44,413 bases of DNA, taken from positions 1 to 44,413 of the forward strand of contig WGMJ01000008.1 of assembly GCA_016125135.1 (NCBI GenBank), given 5' to 3'. This DNA is from Alphaproteobacteria bacterium (lineage in GTDB: Bacteria; Pseudomonadota; Alphaproteobacteria; Micavibrionales; Micavibrionaceae). The notes below the pieces were generated by a model. The model did no database searches and was not told the origin of the DNA. It was given only the letters and a program-made list of their open reading frames with translations. Positions 30,520 to 39,288 of this stretch are shown one piece after another; the stretch's first letter is position 1; every line of letters begins with the position of its first letter. The position numbers were made by a program, and so were the translations under genes.

Positions 30520-33021
30520 ATGGCAAATCCCGATACAGACCATAGCGAGTTTATTGCCCGTTACCACAAAACAGGCATTCAAAGGCCAGCAGCCGTACAA
30601 CGGGAAAGCCGCGCGTTTCTGGGTCTGTATGTATGCATTTTCCTGATCACGGTTTGCATGGTTCTGCTGAACCATGAATTATTTGCCTCGCAATTATGGC
30701 ACGCCATTCTTCTTGACCTCCGGATGTTCCTTATTTTTGGAGCAGGTTTTTTTGTTCACAAACTACTCACTGAAAAAGGACCTGTCGCGCGTGAAAGCGG
30801 CATTATACGGCAGGTGCTTGAAGGAAGCCGCGGCGCACGCTTTGTAACAGATGGCGTTGACCGCGTTGTATATTCCAACCAGAAATTCGACGAGTTGTGC
30901 GGCAAGCAGACAACAGAGTCATTGGCCGATTTCACAGGCTTCTTTGCAGGTAATGAAGAAGCGCTGGCACATTTTGGCGCATTGGCCGATCAGGCGCATC
31001 GTGGTCTTACCGATACAATCAAACTACAGCTTCGCCGCAATGACCGTGACCTGTGGCTTGAAATTACAGCACAGCCTGTGCCGGGCTGGGCGGGCTATAT
31101 CCATTGGCGGGTTGATGATATTACAGACATGATTGAAAACGAGCGTTTGATCCGTGAAGAACGCGAGAAGCTGATTGATTTCACCGATAACGCGCCCGTC
31201 GGGTTCTATTCAACCGATGAAGATGGTAAACTGCTTTTTGTAAATGCAACCTTTGCCCGCTGGGTTGGCGAGAATATAAACACTATCCTGAAATTCGGGC
31301 GCTTGCATAATTACCTAGCCGAACCACCAAAAGATGCAGCGCCTTATGATATCCTGCCGCAAGGTGGCCCGCGCCAGATGGGCGAGATAAAATTAAAAGG
31401 GCCTTTTGGCCGCGTCTTTACCGCATCTGTTTCGCAATCGGTGGTGCAGGAGCCTTCGGGCCGCGTGCGTACACGCGGCGTGGTGCATGACCTCACCTCC
31501 GAGCGTGCCATGCGTATGGCCCTACAAGCATCCGAAGATAAATTCCAACACTTCTTTGAAGAGGCGCCGCTGGGTATCGCGTTTGTTGATGGCAAGCGGG
31601 TGCTGCAAGATTGTAACAAGGCGCTTGCTGTGATGCTGGGTGGCAAGCCGTCTGATTTCGAAGGAAATCTGCTCGATGATTTATTGGAGGCAGAAGATCT
31701 GCCAAAAATATCACAGCTTCTTTTAAGCCCTGACGCGCCCGCCGAAGTTACGTTGAAAGGTAAGACACACAATGTGGCGGTGCGTGTTTTTGCCAAACAC
31801 TCGCCCGAAACAACGAATACTGTTTTCCACTTCCTTGATCTCTCGCAGCAAAAAGCACTGGAAGAACGCTTCGCGCAATCGCAGAAAATGCAAGCGGTAG
31901 GCCAATTGGCAGGCGGTGTGGCGCATGACTTTAATAATTTGCTGACCGCCATTATAGGCTTTTGTGATTTGCTATTATTACGCCACCGCCCGGGGGATCC
32001 GTCTTTCGCCGATATCATGCAGATCCAGCAAAATTCAAACCGCGCGGCAAATCTTGTGCGTCAGTTGCTGGCCTTCTCGCGCCAGCAAACATTGCGCCCG
32101 CAAGTGCATGACATGACGGATGTTATTACAGAGGTCTCGCATCTTGTCCGCCGTTTGATTGGCACGAATATCAAGCTGGAAATGCTGCACGGTATTGATC
32201 TCGGCTTCGTGAAGGTTGATGTCGGGCAAATGGAGCAGGTGATCGTGAACCTCTCTGTGAACGCCCGTGACGCAATGGAGGGCCAAACAGATGCGCAGCT
32301 GACAATTGAAACGACGCGCTTTACAAATAACGAGAAGCTCCGCCGCGGGGCGGAAGATATGCCTGCGGGTGACTGGGTTGTGATTAAGGTAAGCGATACG
32401 GGTTGCGGTATTCCCCCTGAGAATATGGACCGCATCCTCGAGCCGTTCTTTACCACAAAAGAGATTGGTAAAGGGACAGGGCTAGGGCTTGCCACTGTTT
32501 ACGGTATTATCCGCCAAACGGGCGGTTATCTGCATATTGAAAGTAAAGTAGGCGAGGGCACAAGCTTCCTGATTTACCTGCCACGTCTTAGCGAAGAAGA
32601 AGCGGTAACGCAAAAATCGGAAGAGCGCAGCGAGAATAATGCGCCGGCTGATTTAACGGGCAGCGCAAAAATTCTGTTGGTCGAGGATGAAGATGCCGTG
32701 CGTACCTTCTCCACCCGTGCTCTCACAAATAAGGGGTATGAGGTGCTGGGGGCTGACAGTGGTGAGTCTGCCCTGCAGCTTCTTGAAAGCGAAGGCGACC
32801 CGCATATCGACCTTGTGATTACAGACGTCATGATGCCGAATATGGACGGGCCCACCATGGTGAAACATCTGCGCGCTAAAAAACCGACGCTGAAAATCAT
32901 CTTCGTGTCAGGCTATAGCGAAGATCGTTTGAAGGAGCATATGGGCGAGGGAATCTACTTCTTGCCCAAGCCGTTTACGCTCAAACAGCTCGCCGCCAAG
33001 GTCAAAGAAGTGCTGGAATAG
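30520..33021 (+). CDS. cckA: Hybrid sensor histidine kinase CckA
   Basis: This 833-residue master cell-cycle kinase phosphorylates ChpT and, through it, CtrA and CpdR. Two membrane helices lie at about residues 28-80. PAS-type regions follow (for example EKLIDFTDNAPVGFYSTDEDGKLLFVNATFARWVG and FEEAPLGIAFVDGKRVLQDCNKALAVMLG). The HisKA box has H469 in LAGGVAHDFNNLLTAIIGF, typical of CckA. The HATPase has NLSVNARDAM, DTGCGIPPE and GTGLGLATVYGI. The C-terminal receiver has D769 in VITDVMMPNMDG and lysine in FLPKPF. It follows flhB in the same direction after a terminator. Confidence 0.92.
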   Translation: MANPDTDHSEFIARYHKTGIQRPAAVQRESRAFLGLYVCIFLITVCMVLLNHELFASQLWHAILLDLRMFLIFGAGFFVHKLLTEKGPVARESGIIRQVLEGSRGARFVTDGVDRVVYSNQKFDELCGKQTTESLADFTGFFAGNEEALAHFGALADQAHRGLTDTIKLQLRRNDRDLWLEITAQPVPGWAGYIHWRVDDITDMIENERLIREEREKLIDFTDNAPVGFYSTDEDGKLLFVNATFARWVGENINTILKFGRLHNYLAEPPKDAAPYDILPQGGPRQMGEIKLKGPFGRVFTASVSQSVVQEPSGRVRTRGVVHDLTSERAMRMALQASEDKFQHFFEEAPLGIAFVDGKRVLQDCNKALAVMLGGKPSDFEGNLLDDLLEAEDLPKISQLLLSPDAPAEVTLKGKTHNVAVRVFAKHSPETTNTVFHFLDLSQQKALEERFAQSQKMQAVGQLAGGVAHDFNNLLTAIIGFCDLLLLRHRPGDPSFADIMQIQQNSNRAANLVRQLLAFSRQQTLRPQVHDMTDVITEVSHLVRRLIGTNIKLEMLHGIDLGFVKVDVGQMEQVIVNLSVNARDAMEGQTDAQLTIETTRFTNNEKLRRGAEDMPAGDWVVIKVSDTGCGIPPENMDRILEPFFTTKEIGKGTGLGLATVYGIIRQTGGYLHIESKVGEGTSFLIYLPRLSEEEAVTQKSEERSENNAPADLTGSAKILLVEDEDAVRTFSTRALTNKGYEVLGADSGESALQLLESEGDPHIDLVITDVMMPNMDGPTMVKHLRAKKPTLKIIFVSGYSEDRLKEHMGEGIYFLPKPFTLKQLAAKVKEVLE

Positions 33022-33055
33022 TATTTTCTTGTTCAATTTCAATAAGTTAAATTTA

Positions 33056-33084
33056 TTGACATAATTTATAAATGGTTGTAATCT
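33056..33084 (+). promoter_or_regulatory. Promoter of the receiver-PEP fusion gene, near-leaderless
   Basis: TTGACA (33056-33061) is followed by TGTAAT (33077-33082, spacer 15) or TAATCT (33079-33084, spacer 17). Either puts the start point within about three bases of ATG 33092. The core ATTGACATAAT is identical to that at 3479-3489 and nearly identical to 41678-41687. Confidence 0.6.
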
Positions 33085-33091
33085 GTTGCCC

Positions 33092-35326
33092 ATGTCCGAT
33101 GACCTACCAGACGAATTCGAAGAAGCCGCGCAAGGCGCGATGCCTGAATTTCAACCCACAAACGCGCCTGCGAAAAAATTTCTTGTCATTGATGATAAAA
33201 TGGAAATTTTGTGGAGCATGTTCGAAAGCGATCTTTCAGAGCATATCGACATTGAATTCCAAATGACAAATGCAGCATGGGATGCAATGCAGATCATGGA
33301 AGCTGACGGCGTTCCCGACGTCATTATGTTGGATGCATTCAATCTACGTGATGTTTACTTTGGGTATAATAACGCCTGCCAAATTATAGAATGGCTAAAA
33401 GAGAATCACCCTGATCGGCCTTTGCCGGATATTATATTCAGTTCCGGAGAACTTGATTATTCGGAAGATAATGCTACACGGCTATATGCAACACATGGCG
33501 TAGTTGCAGGCATCACATGTAAGAATGAATTTTCTCGTGTTGAATGGGGGCTCGACGGGCGTGATCCCTCGCATCTTTCTTATTCACATACAGGAACCGC
33601 TATTAGAAAAACCTTAAACGTTCGTTGTGGTCTGGATCTTCCTTTGACAAATGAAGGACTGAAAAAGAAATTCTACGAAACAATGAAGAGTTCCGGTGAT
33701 TTCACGCTCGAAATGCTTGAGAGCATGGTCGATGCGGGAGAAATGACGGCGCTTGAAGCATTGCAAAAGGTAAAGCCTCGTCTTTTGCAAGAAATTGATA
33801 ACTACATAGCGGGACAAAAAGAGCCGCCGGTTGCATTTAACGCACAGCCAGTTGATGGATTTCTGGAGGCTGTTGGTAATTGGTCAGCAGGCCCAGCAGC
33901 TTTATCATTAACAGAGGCGGATGATTTTATTACAAAAGCTGAGAAGCCTATTCTCGTTGTTAATCAGTTCACGCCTGAGATCTATCCGTATCTGACGAAG
34001 GTCGCAGGGGTCATTGTAAAATCGCCGGAGCTTTGCGGGCATGCTGCCATAGAACTGGGCGCGTGGGGCGTTTCAGCGCTTATCGGTTATGGGGGTGGCG
34101 ATCTGGACAACGTTAAGAGCGGCGAACCGCTTGCGCTTGATACAAGATTTAAAGGTCTCTACAGAACCAGTATAGACAAATCCAGACTCGATGATTTTCG
34201 TTACAACCAATGCCCTTTTTATAACAGCACGGAAAGCTACTATATTTACAGGTGGCAGCAGCAGCTTATGCAGGAATACGGCATAAAGGATGCGCGGCAA
34301 ACCTATACGATAGATTCTATGCAGCAGGTCGACGATATCAACTTTGGCCACTGTGGAGCAGGGTTGGTTCGCTCGGAGAGTTTGATCAAGGAAGACGCAG
34401 AGGCATTGCGCGCCGTTAAAGAGATCATATTAAGCAATGGCGGCACCGCAGATAAAAACGAATTCTTCAGGTCTGTCCAAGAGAATGTTCAAAAACTGCT
34501 TTCCCGTGGGCGTGATGGCAAGATGTTGCGCTATCGTTTGCTTGATATTCCACCATCGGAAATATTTTCATCACAAGAGCTTGACCAGATAGAAAAATCA
34601 TACGGAGACAGAAATATTCGTGGTGTACAGATGGGCCTTGCTGTGCCTGCGCTTTATGAAACACAGATAAGGGCTGTTTTTGCTGCCATCCAGCAGATTG
34701 TACAAGAGAATATACAATTCCGTGCCGATTATCCCGATGCTACCCCTAATCGTGAGCAGATTGAAATCTTTGTTCCGACTGTAAAAACAGCCGAGGAACT
34801 CGAACAAATAAAGATCATGGTTGCCGATATCGCAGCTGAATATGGGTTAACTAAAGCCAATTATAGTTTTGGTACCATGGTTGAAATGCTGGGCGCCTGT
34901 GATGACATCGAGGATATTGCAAAATTATGTGACTTCATTAGCTTTGGTATCAATGATCTGACAGAAGCTGTATTGGGCGTAAAACGAGATGACATGCTGG
35001 CACGTATAGAAGCTGCGCAACGTTCTCGCCAGACTAAAGAGCCGTATCAGATGATTTACCCGCAAGTGCTCGAAAAGATGCACGAAACAATTACAAGGGC
35101 GCGCGTTGTCAAGCCGGAGATTTCAATAGGCGTATGCGGTAGTGGCTCATCTGATGTGAAGTCATTTGTTGCGCTGCATGATCTTGCGGTTGATAGCATT
35201 TCCATGCAACCGGGTGACGATAATTTTACCATTCTGCCCATTCTCGCCGCGTTCGAAATGGCCGAGCAGTACGAAAAACGCAAACAAAAGCTTGAAACTA
35301 CGCCACCAGCGCATAATATGCCCTGA
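33092..35326 (+). CDS. Receiver domain fused to PEP-utilising phosphohistidine and PEP-binding domains
   Basis: The protein has 744 residues from ATG 33092. Residues 27-160 look like a response-regulator receiver: D34-D35 (VIDDK), phosphoacceptor D81 (VIMLDAF), S117 (IIFSSG) and K144 (ITCKN). Residues about 255-350 match the swivelling phosphohistidine domain of PPDK, PEP synthase and PTS enzyme I, with H317 in CGHAAIELG. Residues about 395-725 match the PEP-binding barrel: R427 (GLVRSE), R482 (YRLLDIPP), E598 (GTMVEML), N621 (FGINDLTE) and C682 (GVCGSG), the equivalents of the PPDK active-site residues. The N-terminal ATP-grasp domain of PPDK and the HPr-binding domain of enzyme I are both absent. 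This suggests PEP-dependent phosphorylation of its own histidine coupled to a receiver. Product and partner are unknown. It lies downstream of cckA and two bases before a HAD gene. Confidence 0.82.
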   Translation: MSDDLPDEFEEAAQGAMPEFQPTNAPAKKFLVIDDKMEILWSMFESDLSEHIDIEFQMTNAAWDAMQIMEADGVPDVIMLDAFNLRDVYFGYNNACQIIEWLKENHPDRPLPDIIFSSGELDYSEDNATRLYATHGVVAGITCKNEFSRVEWGLDGRDPSHLSYSHTGTAIRKTLNVRCGLDLPLTNEGLKKKFYETMKSSGDFTLEMLESMVDAGEMTALEALQKVKPRLLQEIDNYIAGQKEPPVAFNAQPVDGFLEAVGNWSAGPAALSLTEADDFITKAEKPILVVNQFTPEIYPYLTKVAGVIVKSPELCGHAAIELGAWGVSALIGYGGGDLDNVKSGEPLALDTRFKGLYRTSIDKSRLDDFRYNQCPFYNSTESYYIYRWQQQLMQEYGIKDARQTYTIDSMQQVDDINFGHCGAGLVRSESLIKEDAEALRAVKEIILSNGGTADKNEFFRSVQENVQKLLSRGRDGKMLRYRLLDIPPSEIFSSQELDQIEKSYGDRNIRGVQMGLAVPALYETQIRAVFAAIQQIVQENIQFRADYPDATPNREQIEIFVPTVKTAEELEQIKIMVADIAAEYGLTKANYSFGTMVEMLGACDDIEDIAKLCDFISFGINDLTEAVLGVKRDDMLARIEAAQRSRQTKEPYQMIYPQVLEKMHETITRARVVKPEISIGVCGSGSSDVKSFVALHDLAVDSISMQPGDDNFTILPILAAFEMAEQYEKRKQKLETTPPAHNMP

Positions 35327-35328
35327 TT

Positions 35329-36015
35329 ATGGACCTCAAAAAACTAAAAAAACTGGAAGGCATTACATGGGATCTGGACGGATGCCTGTACGAATTCCAG
35401 CAGCATCAGGTAGACGAGTTTATTGCCGGTGTGGGCGTGATTATGGCGCGATTGCTAAACGGGCAGATAACAGAGCAGGAAGCTGCAGCGCTAGCGCATG
35501 AATCATTCCGCAAACATGGTTCTGCCGCGCATGATTTCGAAGTAATTCACGGTGTTACCATCGGCCAGTGGTTCGACGAAGTCCACGAAATGTTCGACGA
35601 GAAAGCGCTTACTTTCGACGCAACACTGAAAGACAGGTTCAACCAGCTTCCAGGCATGAGCCATGTTCTCAACACGCAATCTTCCATGTCATGGGGCGGG
35701 CGTGTCCTCGCCCATATCGGTGTGCGCGAATTTTTCAAGGCGATTATTGATTATGCCGCGGCAAACTTCCAGTCGAAGGAAGAGTTCAGCCGCTCGCATG
35801 AACTGGCGGTCGCCGCCCACGGAAAACCTGTCGATGTACTTGCTATGGTTGAAGATAAAAAAACGAATCTCGTCATCCCGAAAGATATGGGCAAAACGAC
35901 TCTGCTGATTCACTATGGCCGCGCGCTGGAAAACCCGCCAAGCTATATCGACTTCCAGTTCGCCACCCCGCGCAACGCGTTGGATGCCATTATTTACGCC
36001 AAGAATTTCGGCTAA
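35329..36015 (+). CDS. HAD-superfamily hydrolase (pyrimidine 5'-nucleotidase-like)
   Basis: This 228-residue protein has HAD motif I as WDLDGCLYEF (nucleophile D and acid D two residues later) and a helical cap. Late motifs are less standard: MVEDKKTNLVIPKDMGKTTLLIHYG occupies the place of the motif III/IV region, with VEDK and PKDMG acidic positions, as in SDT1-type nucleotidases. It likely dephosphorylates a small metabolite. The start is two bases after the receiver-PEP fusion stop and lacks a good ribosome site, implying translational coupling and a shared pathway. Confidence 0.78.
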   Translation: MDLKKLKKLEGITWDLDGCLYEFQQHQVDEFIAGVGVIMARLLNGQITEQEAAALAHESFRKHGSAAHDFEVIHGVTIGQWFDEVHEMFDEKALTFDATLKDRFNQLPGMSHVLNTQSSMSWGGRVLAHIGVREFFKAIIDYAAANFQSKEEFSRSHELAVAAHGKPVDVLAMVEDKKTNLVIPKDMGKTTLLIHYGRALENPPSYIDFQFATPRNALDAIIYAKNFG

Positions 36016-36127
36016 TCAGCTGTTAATTTTCCATAACGCAAAGTCGTGCGATTTTTATAGAAATTAACCAGGCCCCTGTGTTATGTACACTCCCTATAAT
36101 CTAACAAACTTATAAGGAGATTCGGTA

Positions 36128-37036
36128 ATGGGTATTGGTAAAAATGCTTTACGCTTTACGGCGGCAGCGGCGGCAGCGCTAACACTTGCAGCTTGTGGCG
36201 AACGCTTTGAAGAAAACGAAACAGGTTTTCGTATCGGCGGTGACGGGGCAGTGAGAGAAGATATTACAGGGCCGGACTGGATCTGTTTCGTGTTTTGTGA
36301 CCCTCTTGCAAGAAGTATAAAATACAAGACGTTTACAGACACATTCACAATTTCAACAAATGAAGGGGCTGCAGCACAAGGCGAAGGCGGTGCACAAGTC
36401 TCTCAAGCACGTCCGCTTCTACTCAGGACACAAGACGATAAATTTGTTGATAATATTTCAATAGCTATTTCGTATGAAGTTGTTGCTGAAGCGCCAACTG
36501 AATATAAACGTAGACTGCGAAGCGAGTTTCGTGCCGAGTCTTCGGATGTAAACGAAAACATGTTGTCTATCAGAGATGATATTCAGATTGAAGCTATTCA
36601 GCCTATCGTTGATGCTATTAGAGGCGCTGATGCCTTAAGTATTCAAGATCAGGGTGATGAGATTGGCGCCATAATTGCGGTAGCTTTACAGGCGAATATT
36701 AACAGACGTCTTGGCGTGCCAGAGGGAGAGGTATCCCCAGTCCGCATCAGAGCCGTTCGCATTGCTGGTGTATCTTTCGATCCAGAAACTGAAGAAGTGC
36801 TTCGTGAGGTATCACTTGCTGCCGAGCGCGGAAGAATCGCTGGCGTAGCACGTTTACAAGCGGAAGGGCAGGCTGCGTCGGCTCGTGCGCAAGCGGGCGT
36901 TTCTGTCGGTATTGCGGACCGTCTCCGTGGTCACGTGCCAGAGGGACAGCTATCAACTGCAATGTGTTTAGACATGGTTCGTCAGAACATCTTGCCGCCA
37001 ACAACTAACTGTTTCCCAGGACTGGTTACAAGATAA
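36128..37036 (+). CDS. Lipoprotein with SPFH/prohibitin-like domain
   Basis: This 302-residue protein has a lipoprotein signal (LTLAAC, lipidated C23). The body contains a beta-rich domain (RTQDDKFVDNISIAISYEVV) then a long Ala/Glu/Arg helix (FDPETEEVLREVSLAAERGRIAGVARLQAEGQAASARAQAGV), the order seen in SPFH/Band 7 proteins, where subunits oligomerise on membranes. Two cysteines (CFVFC) follow the tether and two more lie at the C-terminus. SPFH proteins are normally anchored by an N-terminal helix, so a lipid anchor facing the periplasm is unusual. It has its own terminator. The SPFH assignment rests on pattern only. Confidence 0.65.
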   Translation: MGIGKNALRFTAAAAAALTLAACGERFEENETGFRIGGDGAVREDITGPDWICFVFCDPLARSIKYKTFTDTFTISTNEGAAAQGEGGAQVSQARPLLLRTQDDKFVDNISIAISYEVVAEAPTEYKRRLRSEFRAESSDVNENMLSIRDDIQIEAIQPIVDAIRGADALSIQDQGDEIGAIIAVALQANINRRLGVPEGEVSPVRIRAVRIAGVSFDPETEEVLREVSLAAERGRIAGVARLQAEGQAASARAQAGVSVGIADRLRGHVPEGQLSTAMCLDMVRQNILPPTTNCFPGLVTR

Positions 37037-37050
37037 TAAATATTACTTTA

Positions 37051-37080
37051 TAAAAAAGCGGGGTTTGCCCCGCTTTTTTT
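37051..37080 (+). terminator. Rho-independent terminator after the lipoprotein gene
   Basis: AAAAAAGCGGGG pairs with CCCCGCTTTTTT around loop TTTG, ending in a T-run. It separates the lipoprotein gene from the recA promoter. Confidence 0.9.
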
Positions 37081-37122
37081 ATGCTCGGATTTGGCAGTTT
37101 TTCAGGCTTTCCCACATTTAAT

Positions 37123-37174
37123 GTTCTTTTTTTGTTCTTTTTGATTGACCACGAGAACAAAGTGTGAATAAACT
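37123..37174 (+). promoter_or_regulatory. recA promoter with LexA box
   Basis: GTTC-N7-GTTC at 37123-37137 is a perfect alphaproteobacterial LexA box. A degenerate second one in the other orientation (GAAC-N7-GAAT) starts at 37155. A promoter candidate is TTGACC (37145-37150) with TAAACT (37169-37174), spacer 18. Together with the box pair at 2122-2168 it defines an SOS regulon. Confidence 0.7.
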
Positions 37175-37229
37175 GGTTCATAAGCTTGGAATACAGGCTT
37201 TTATATGCCACAAGAAAAGGAACAGAATA

Positions 37230-38378
37230 ATGTCAGTTACACCCTTCAGGAACGAAAACATGGAAAAATCATCAGCCGAAAAAAGCAAAGCACTAGAGGC
37301 CGCCCTCACACAAATCGAGCGCGCCTTCGGTAAAGGCTCTGTTATGAAGCTCACCGGCGAAAACCAGAAAATGGAAGTTGAAGCCATTTCAACAGGCTCT
37401 CTCGGGCTTGATCTGGCGCTTGGCATCGGCGGGCTGCCACGGGGGCGCATCATCGAAATTTTTGGGCCAGAATCATCAGGTAAAACAACACTGGCTCTGC
37501 AAGTAATGGCCGAAGCACAAAAACTGGGCGGCACATGTGCGATTGTTGATGCCGAGCACGCGCTTGACCCGACTTACGCTAAAAAACTTGGCTGTAATGT
37601 TGACGAGCTTCTGATTTCACAACCCGATACAGGCGAGCAAGCACTCGAGATTGCCGACACGCTTGTGCGTTCCGGTGCAATTGATGTGCTGGTTATCGAC
37701 TCGGTTGCGGCTCTTGTGCCGAAAGCCGAACTTGAAGGCGAAATGGGCGATAGCCATATGGGCTTGCAGGCACGGTTGATGTCACAAGCGCTACGCAAAA
37801 TCACAGGTTCTATTTCACGCTCACGCACGGTGGTGATTTTCATCAACCAGATCCGCATGAAAATCGGTGTTATGTTCGGCTCACCCGAAACAACAACAGG
37901 TGGTAACGCGCTGAAATTCTACGCCTCTGTCCGTCTTGATATCCGCCGTATCGGTTCAATCAAAGACAAGGAAATTGCCGTTGGTAACGAAACCCGCGTG
38001 AAGGTCGTGAAAAATAAAATGGCGCCTCCTTTCCGTCAGGTCGAGTTCGATATCATGTACGGGGAAGGGATCTCCAAAGTGGGCGAGCTTATTGACCTTG
38101 GCGTGAATGCCAACCTCGTTGAAAAATCAGGCGCATGGTTTGCCTATGATGGCCAGCGTATTGGCCAAGGGCGCGAAAACGCAAAACAGTTTCTGCGGGA
38201 TAACCCTGAGGTTGCGCTCAAGCTTGAAAACGAAATCAAGAAGAATGCAGGCCTTGTGTCTGACGCGCTTTTGGTGGGGCCTGAAAATGAGCAGGAAAAA
38301 GCCGAAGCCGAGGCGGGCCCTTCCGCTGATTCCGATGACGAAGCAACACCAAGCAAGCCATCGAAGAAACGCGCTTAG
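37230..38378 (+). CDS. recA: Recombinase RecA
   Basis: This 382-residue strand-exchange ATPase forms filaments on single-stranded DNA and triggers LexA self-cleavage. The start at ATG 37230 (AAGGA eight bases upstream) gives [20 protein letters not shown]; the open frame extends to 37164 but that start overlaps the promoter. Walker A is GPESSGKTT, Walker [12 protein letters not shown], and the L1/L2 regions [22 protein letters not shown] and [23 protein letters not shown] are intact. The C-terminal tail is acidic then basic, as usual. Confidence 0.97.
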   Translation: MSVTPFRNENMEKSSAEKSKALEAALTQIERAFGKGSVMKLTGENQKMEVEAISTGSLGLDLALGIGGLPRGRIIEIFGPESSGKTTLALQVMAEAQKLGGTCAIVDAEHALDPTYAKKLGCNVDELLISQPDTGEQALEIADTLVRSGAIDVLVIDSVAALVPKAELEGEMGDSHMGLQARLMSQALRKITGSISRSRTVVIFINQIRMKIGVMFGSPETTTGGNALKFYASVRLDIRRIGSIKDKEIAVGNETRVKVVKNKMAPPFRQVEFDIMYGEGISKVGELIDLGVNANLVEKSGAWFAYDGQRIGQGRENAKQFLRDNPEVALKLENEIKKNAGLVSDALLVGPENEQEKAEAEAGPSADSDDEATPSKPSKKRA

Positions 38379-38380
38379 TG

Positions 38381-38425
38381 TCATCCCCGCGGCACGCCGT
38401 AGGCGCGTTGGCACGGCGGGGATCC
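38381..38425. repeat. REP-like inverted repeat after recA
   Basis: ATCCCCGC (38383-38390) and GCGGGGAT (38416-38423) enclose a GC-rich, partly self-complementary core and are flanked by TC and CCAT. This TCATCCCCGC...GCGGGGATCCA form is the style of dispersed palindromic elements in proteobacteria. It lies two bases past the recA stop. Confidence 0.55.
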
Positions 38426-38491
38426 ATAAATCGCGGACGCAGCGCGCACCATAGTTTTTGTCGCTCCGGCTGCTACTGGCTCGGCAAACAG

Positions 38492-38558
38492 AAAAACCCC
38501 TTCAACTGCGTCCACCGAAGCTTTGAGCGTAGGTGGATATTCTGAAGGGGTTTTCTTA
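38492..38558. terminator. Large bidirectional terminator between recA and the GST gene
   Basis: AAAAACCCCTTCA (38492-38504) pairs with TGAAGGGGTTTT (38543-38554), enclosing an inner stem TCCACC/GGTGGA (38511-38516, 38532-38537). T-runs on both strands suit convergent recA and GST transcripts. Confidence 0.75.
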
Positions 38559-38571
38559 TTTCTAACAGCGC

Positions 38572-39213
38572 TTAAGCGGCTTTTTTATGAAGCTCGATAC
38601 CTTCTGTTTGCAAGGCTTTCTGGAAAGCTGGATGGCTGCCTGTTTTTTCTACCCACGCCTTTGTTTTCGGGCCAAGCGTTACCGCGCCATTAAAGCCGTA
38701 TGTCCAGCGTGAAATAACAGTGCCAAGGAAGTCAGCCGCTGTTGGTTCGTTGCCGCATAGGTAAGTTGTTTCCGAGAGTTGTTTTTCAACTTCATCGAAG
38801 CCTTTTTGAATATTCGTAAAAGCATATTGACGAATCTCTTGTTGAAACTCTTCATTTTTTGTAATGCGCGCGGCACCAAAAGCGGGTGAGAATCGTGGGT
38901 GCAATGTACTGTTAAAGAACATCAGCCACTCTAAAGCTTTCGCACGATTTGGTGCGCCGACTTCCGGCATAAGATTGCTTTTGTGTTTTTCAGTCAGCCA
39001 TAAAATAATTGCGGCACCCTCACGGATAACTTCTTTGCCATCGACAACAAGTGTTGGCACTTGGCCGCGCGGGTTAATTTTCTGGAACTCGGGGCTATTT
39101 TGCTCGCCTTTTGAAAGATGAAGCTCTTTTAACTCGAACGGAACATTCAGTGCATTTAAAATTGCGTGTACGGCTAGTGAGCAGGTGCCTTGTGAATAAT
39201 AGAGCGTGTACAT
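38572..39213 (-). CDS. Glutathione S-transferase family protein
   Basis: This 213-residue protein has a thioredoxin-like N-domain (MYTLYYSQGTCSLAVHAILNALNVPFELKEL) with the bacterial beta-class style CSLAVH site, a cis-proline in GQVPTLVVDG, and IREGAAIILWL (glutathione gamma-glutamyl contact region). The helical C-domain has AADFLGTVISRW. It probably conjugates or reduces electrophiles with glutathione; the substrate is unknown. It is monocistronic and converges on recA. Confidence 0.9.
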   Translation of the reverse strand: MYTLYYSQGTCSLAVHAILNALNVPFELKELHLSKGEQNSPEFQKINPRGQVPTLVVDGKEVIREGAAIILWLTEKHKSNLMPEVGAPNRAKALEWLMFFNSTLHPRFSPAFGAARITKNEEFQQEIRQYAFTNIQKGFDEVEKQLSETTYLCGNEPTAADFLGTVISRWTYGFNGAVTLGPKTKAWVEKTGSHPAFQKALQTEGIELHKKAA

Positions 39214-39288
39214 GGAAGTATCTCCTAGGTTTTGTTGAATGGAACATAGATATAGTTTTTAAATTAATTTTGTCTAAAAAATAAAAAA

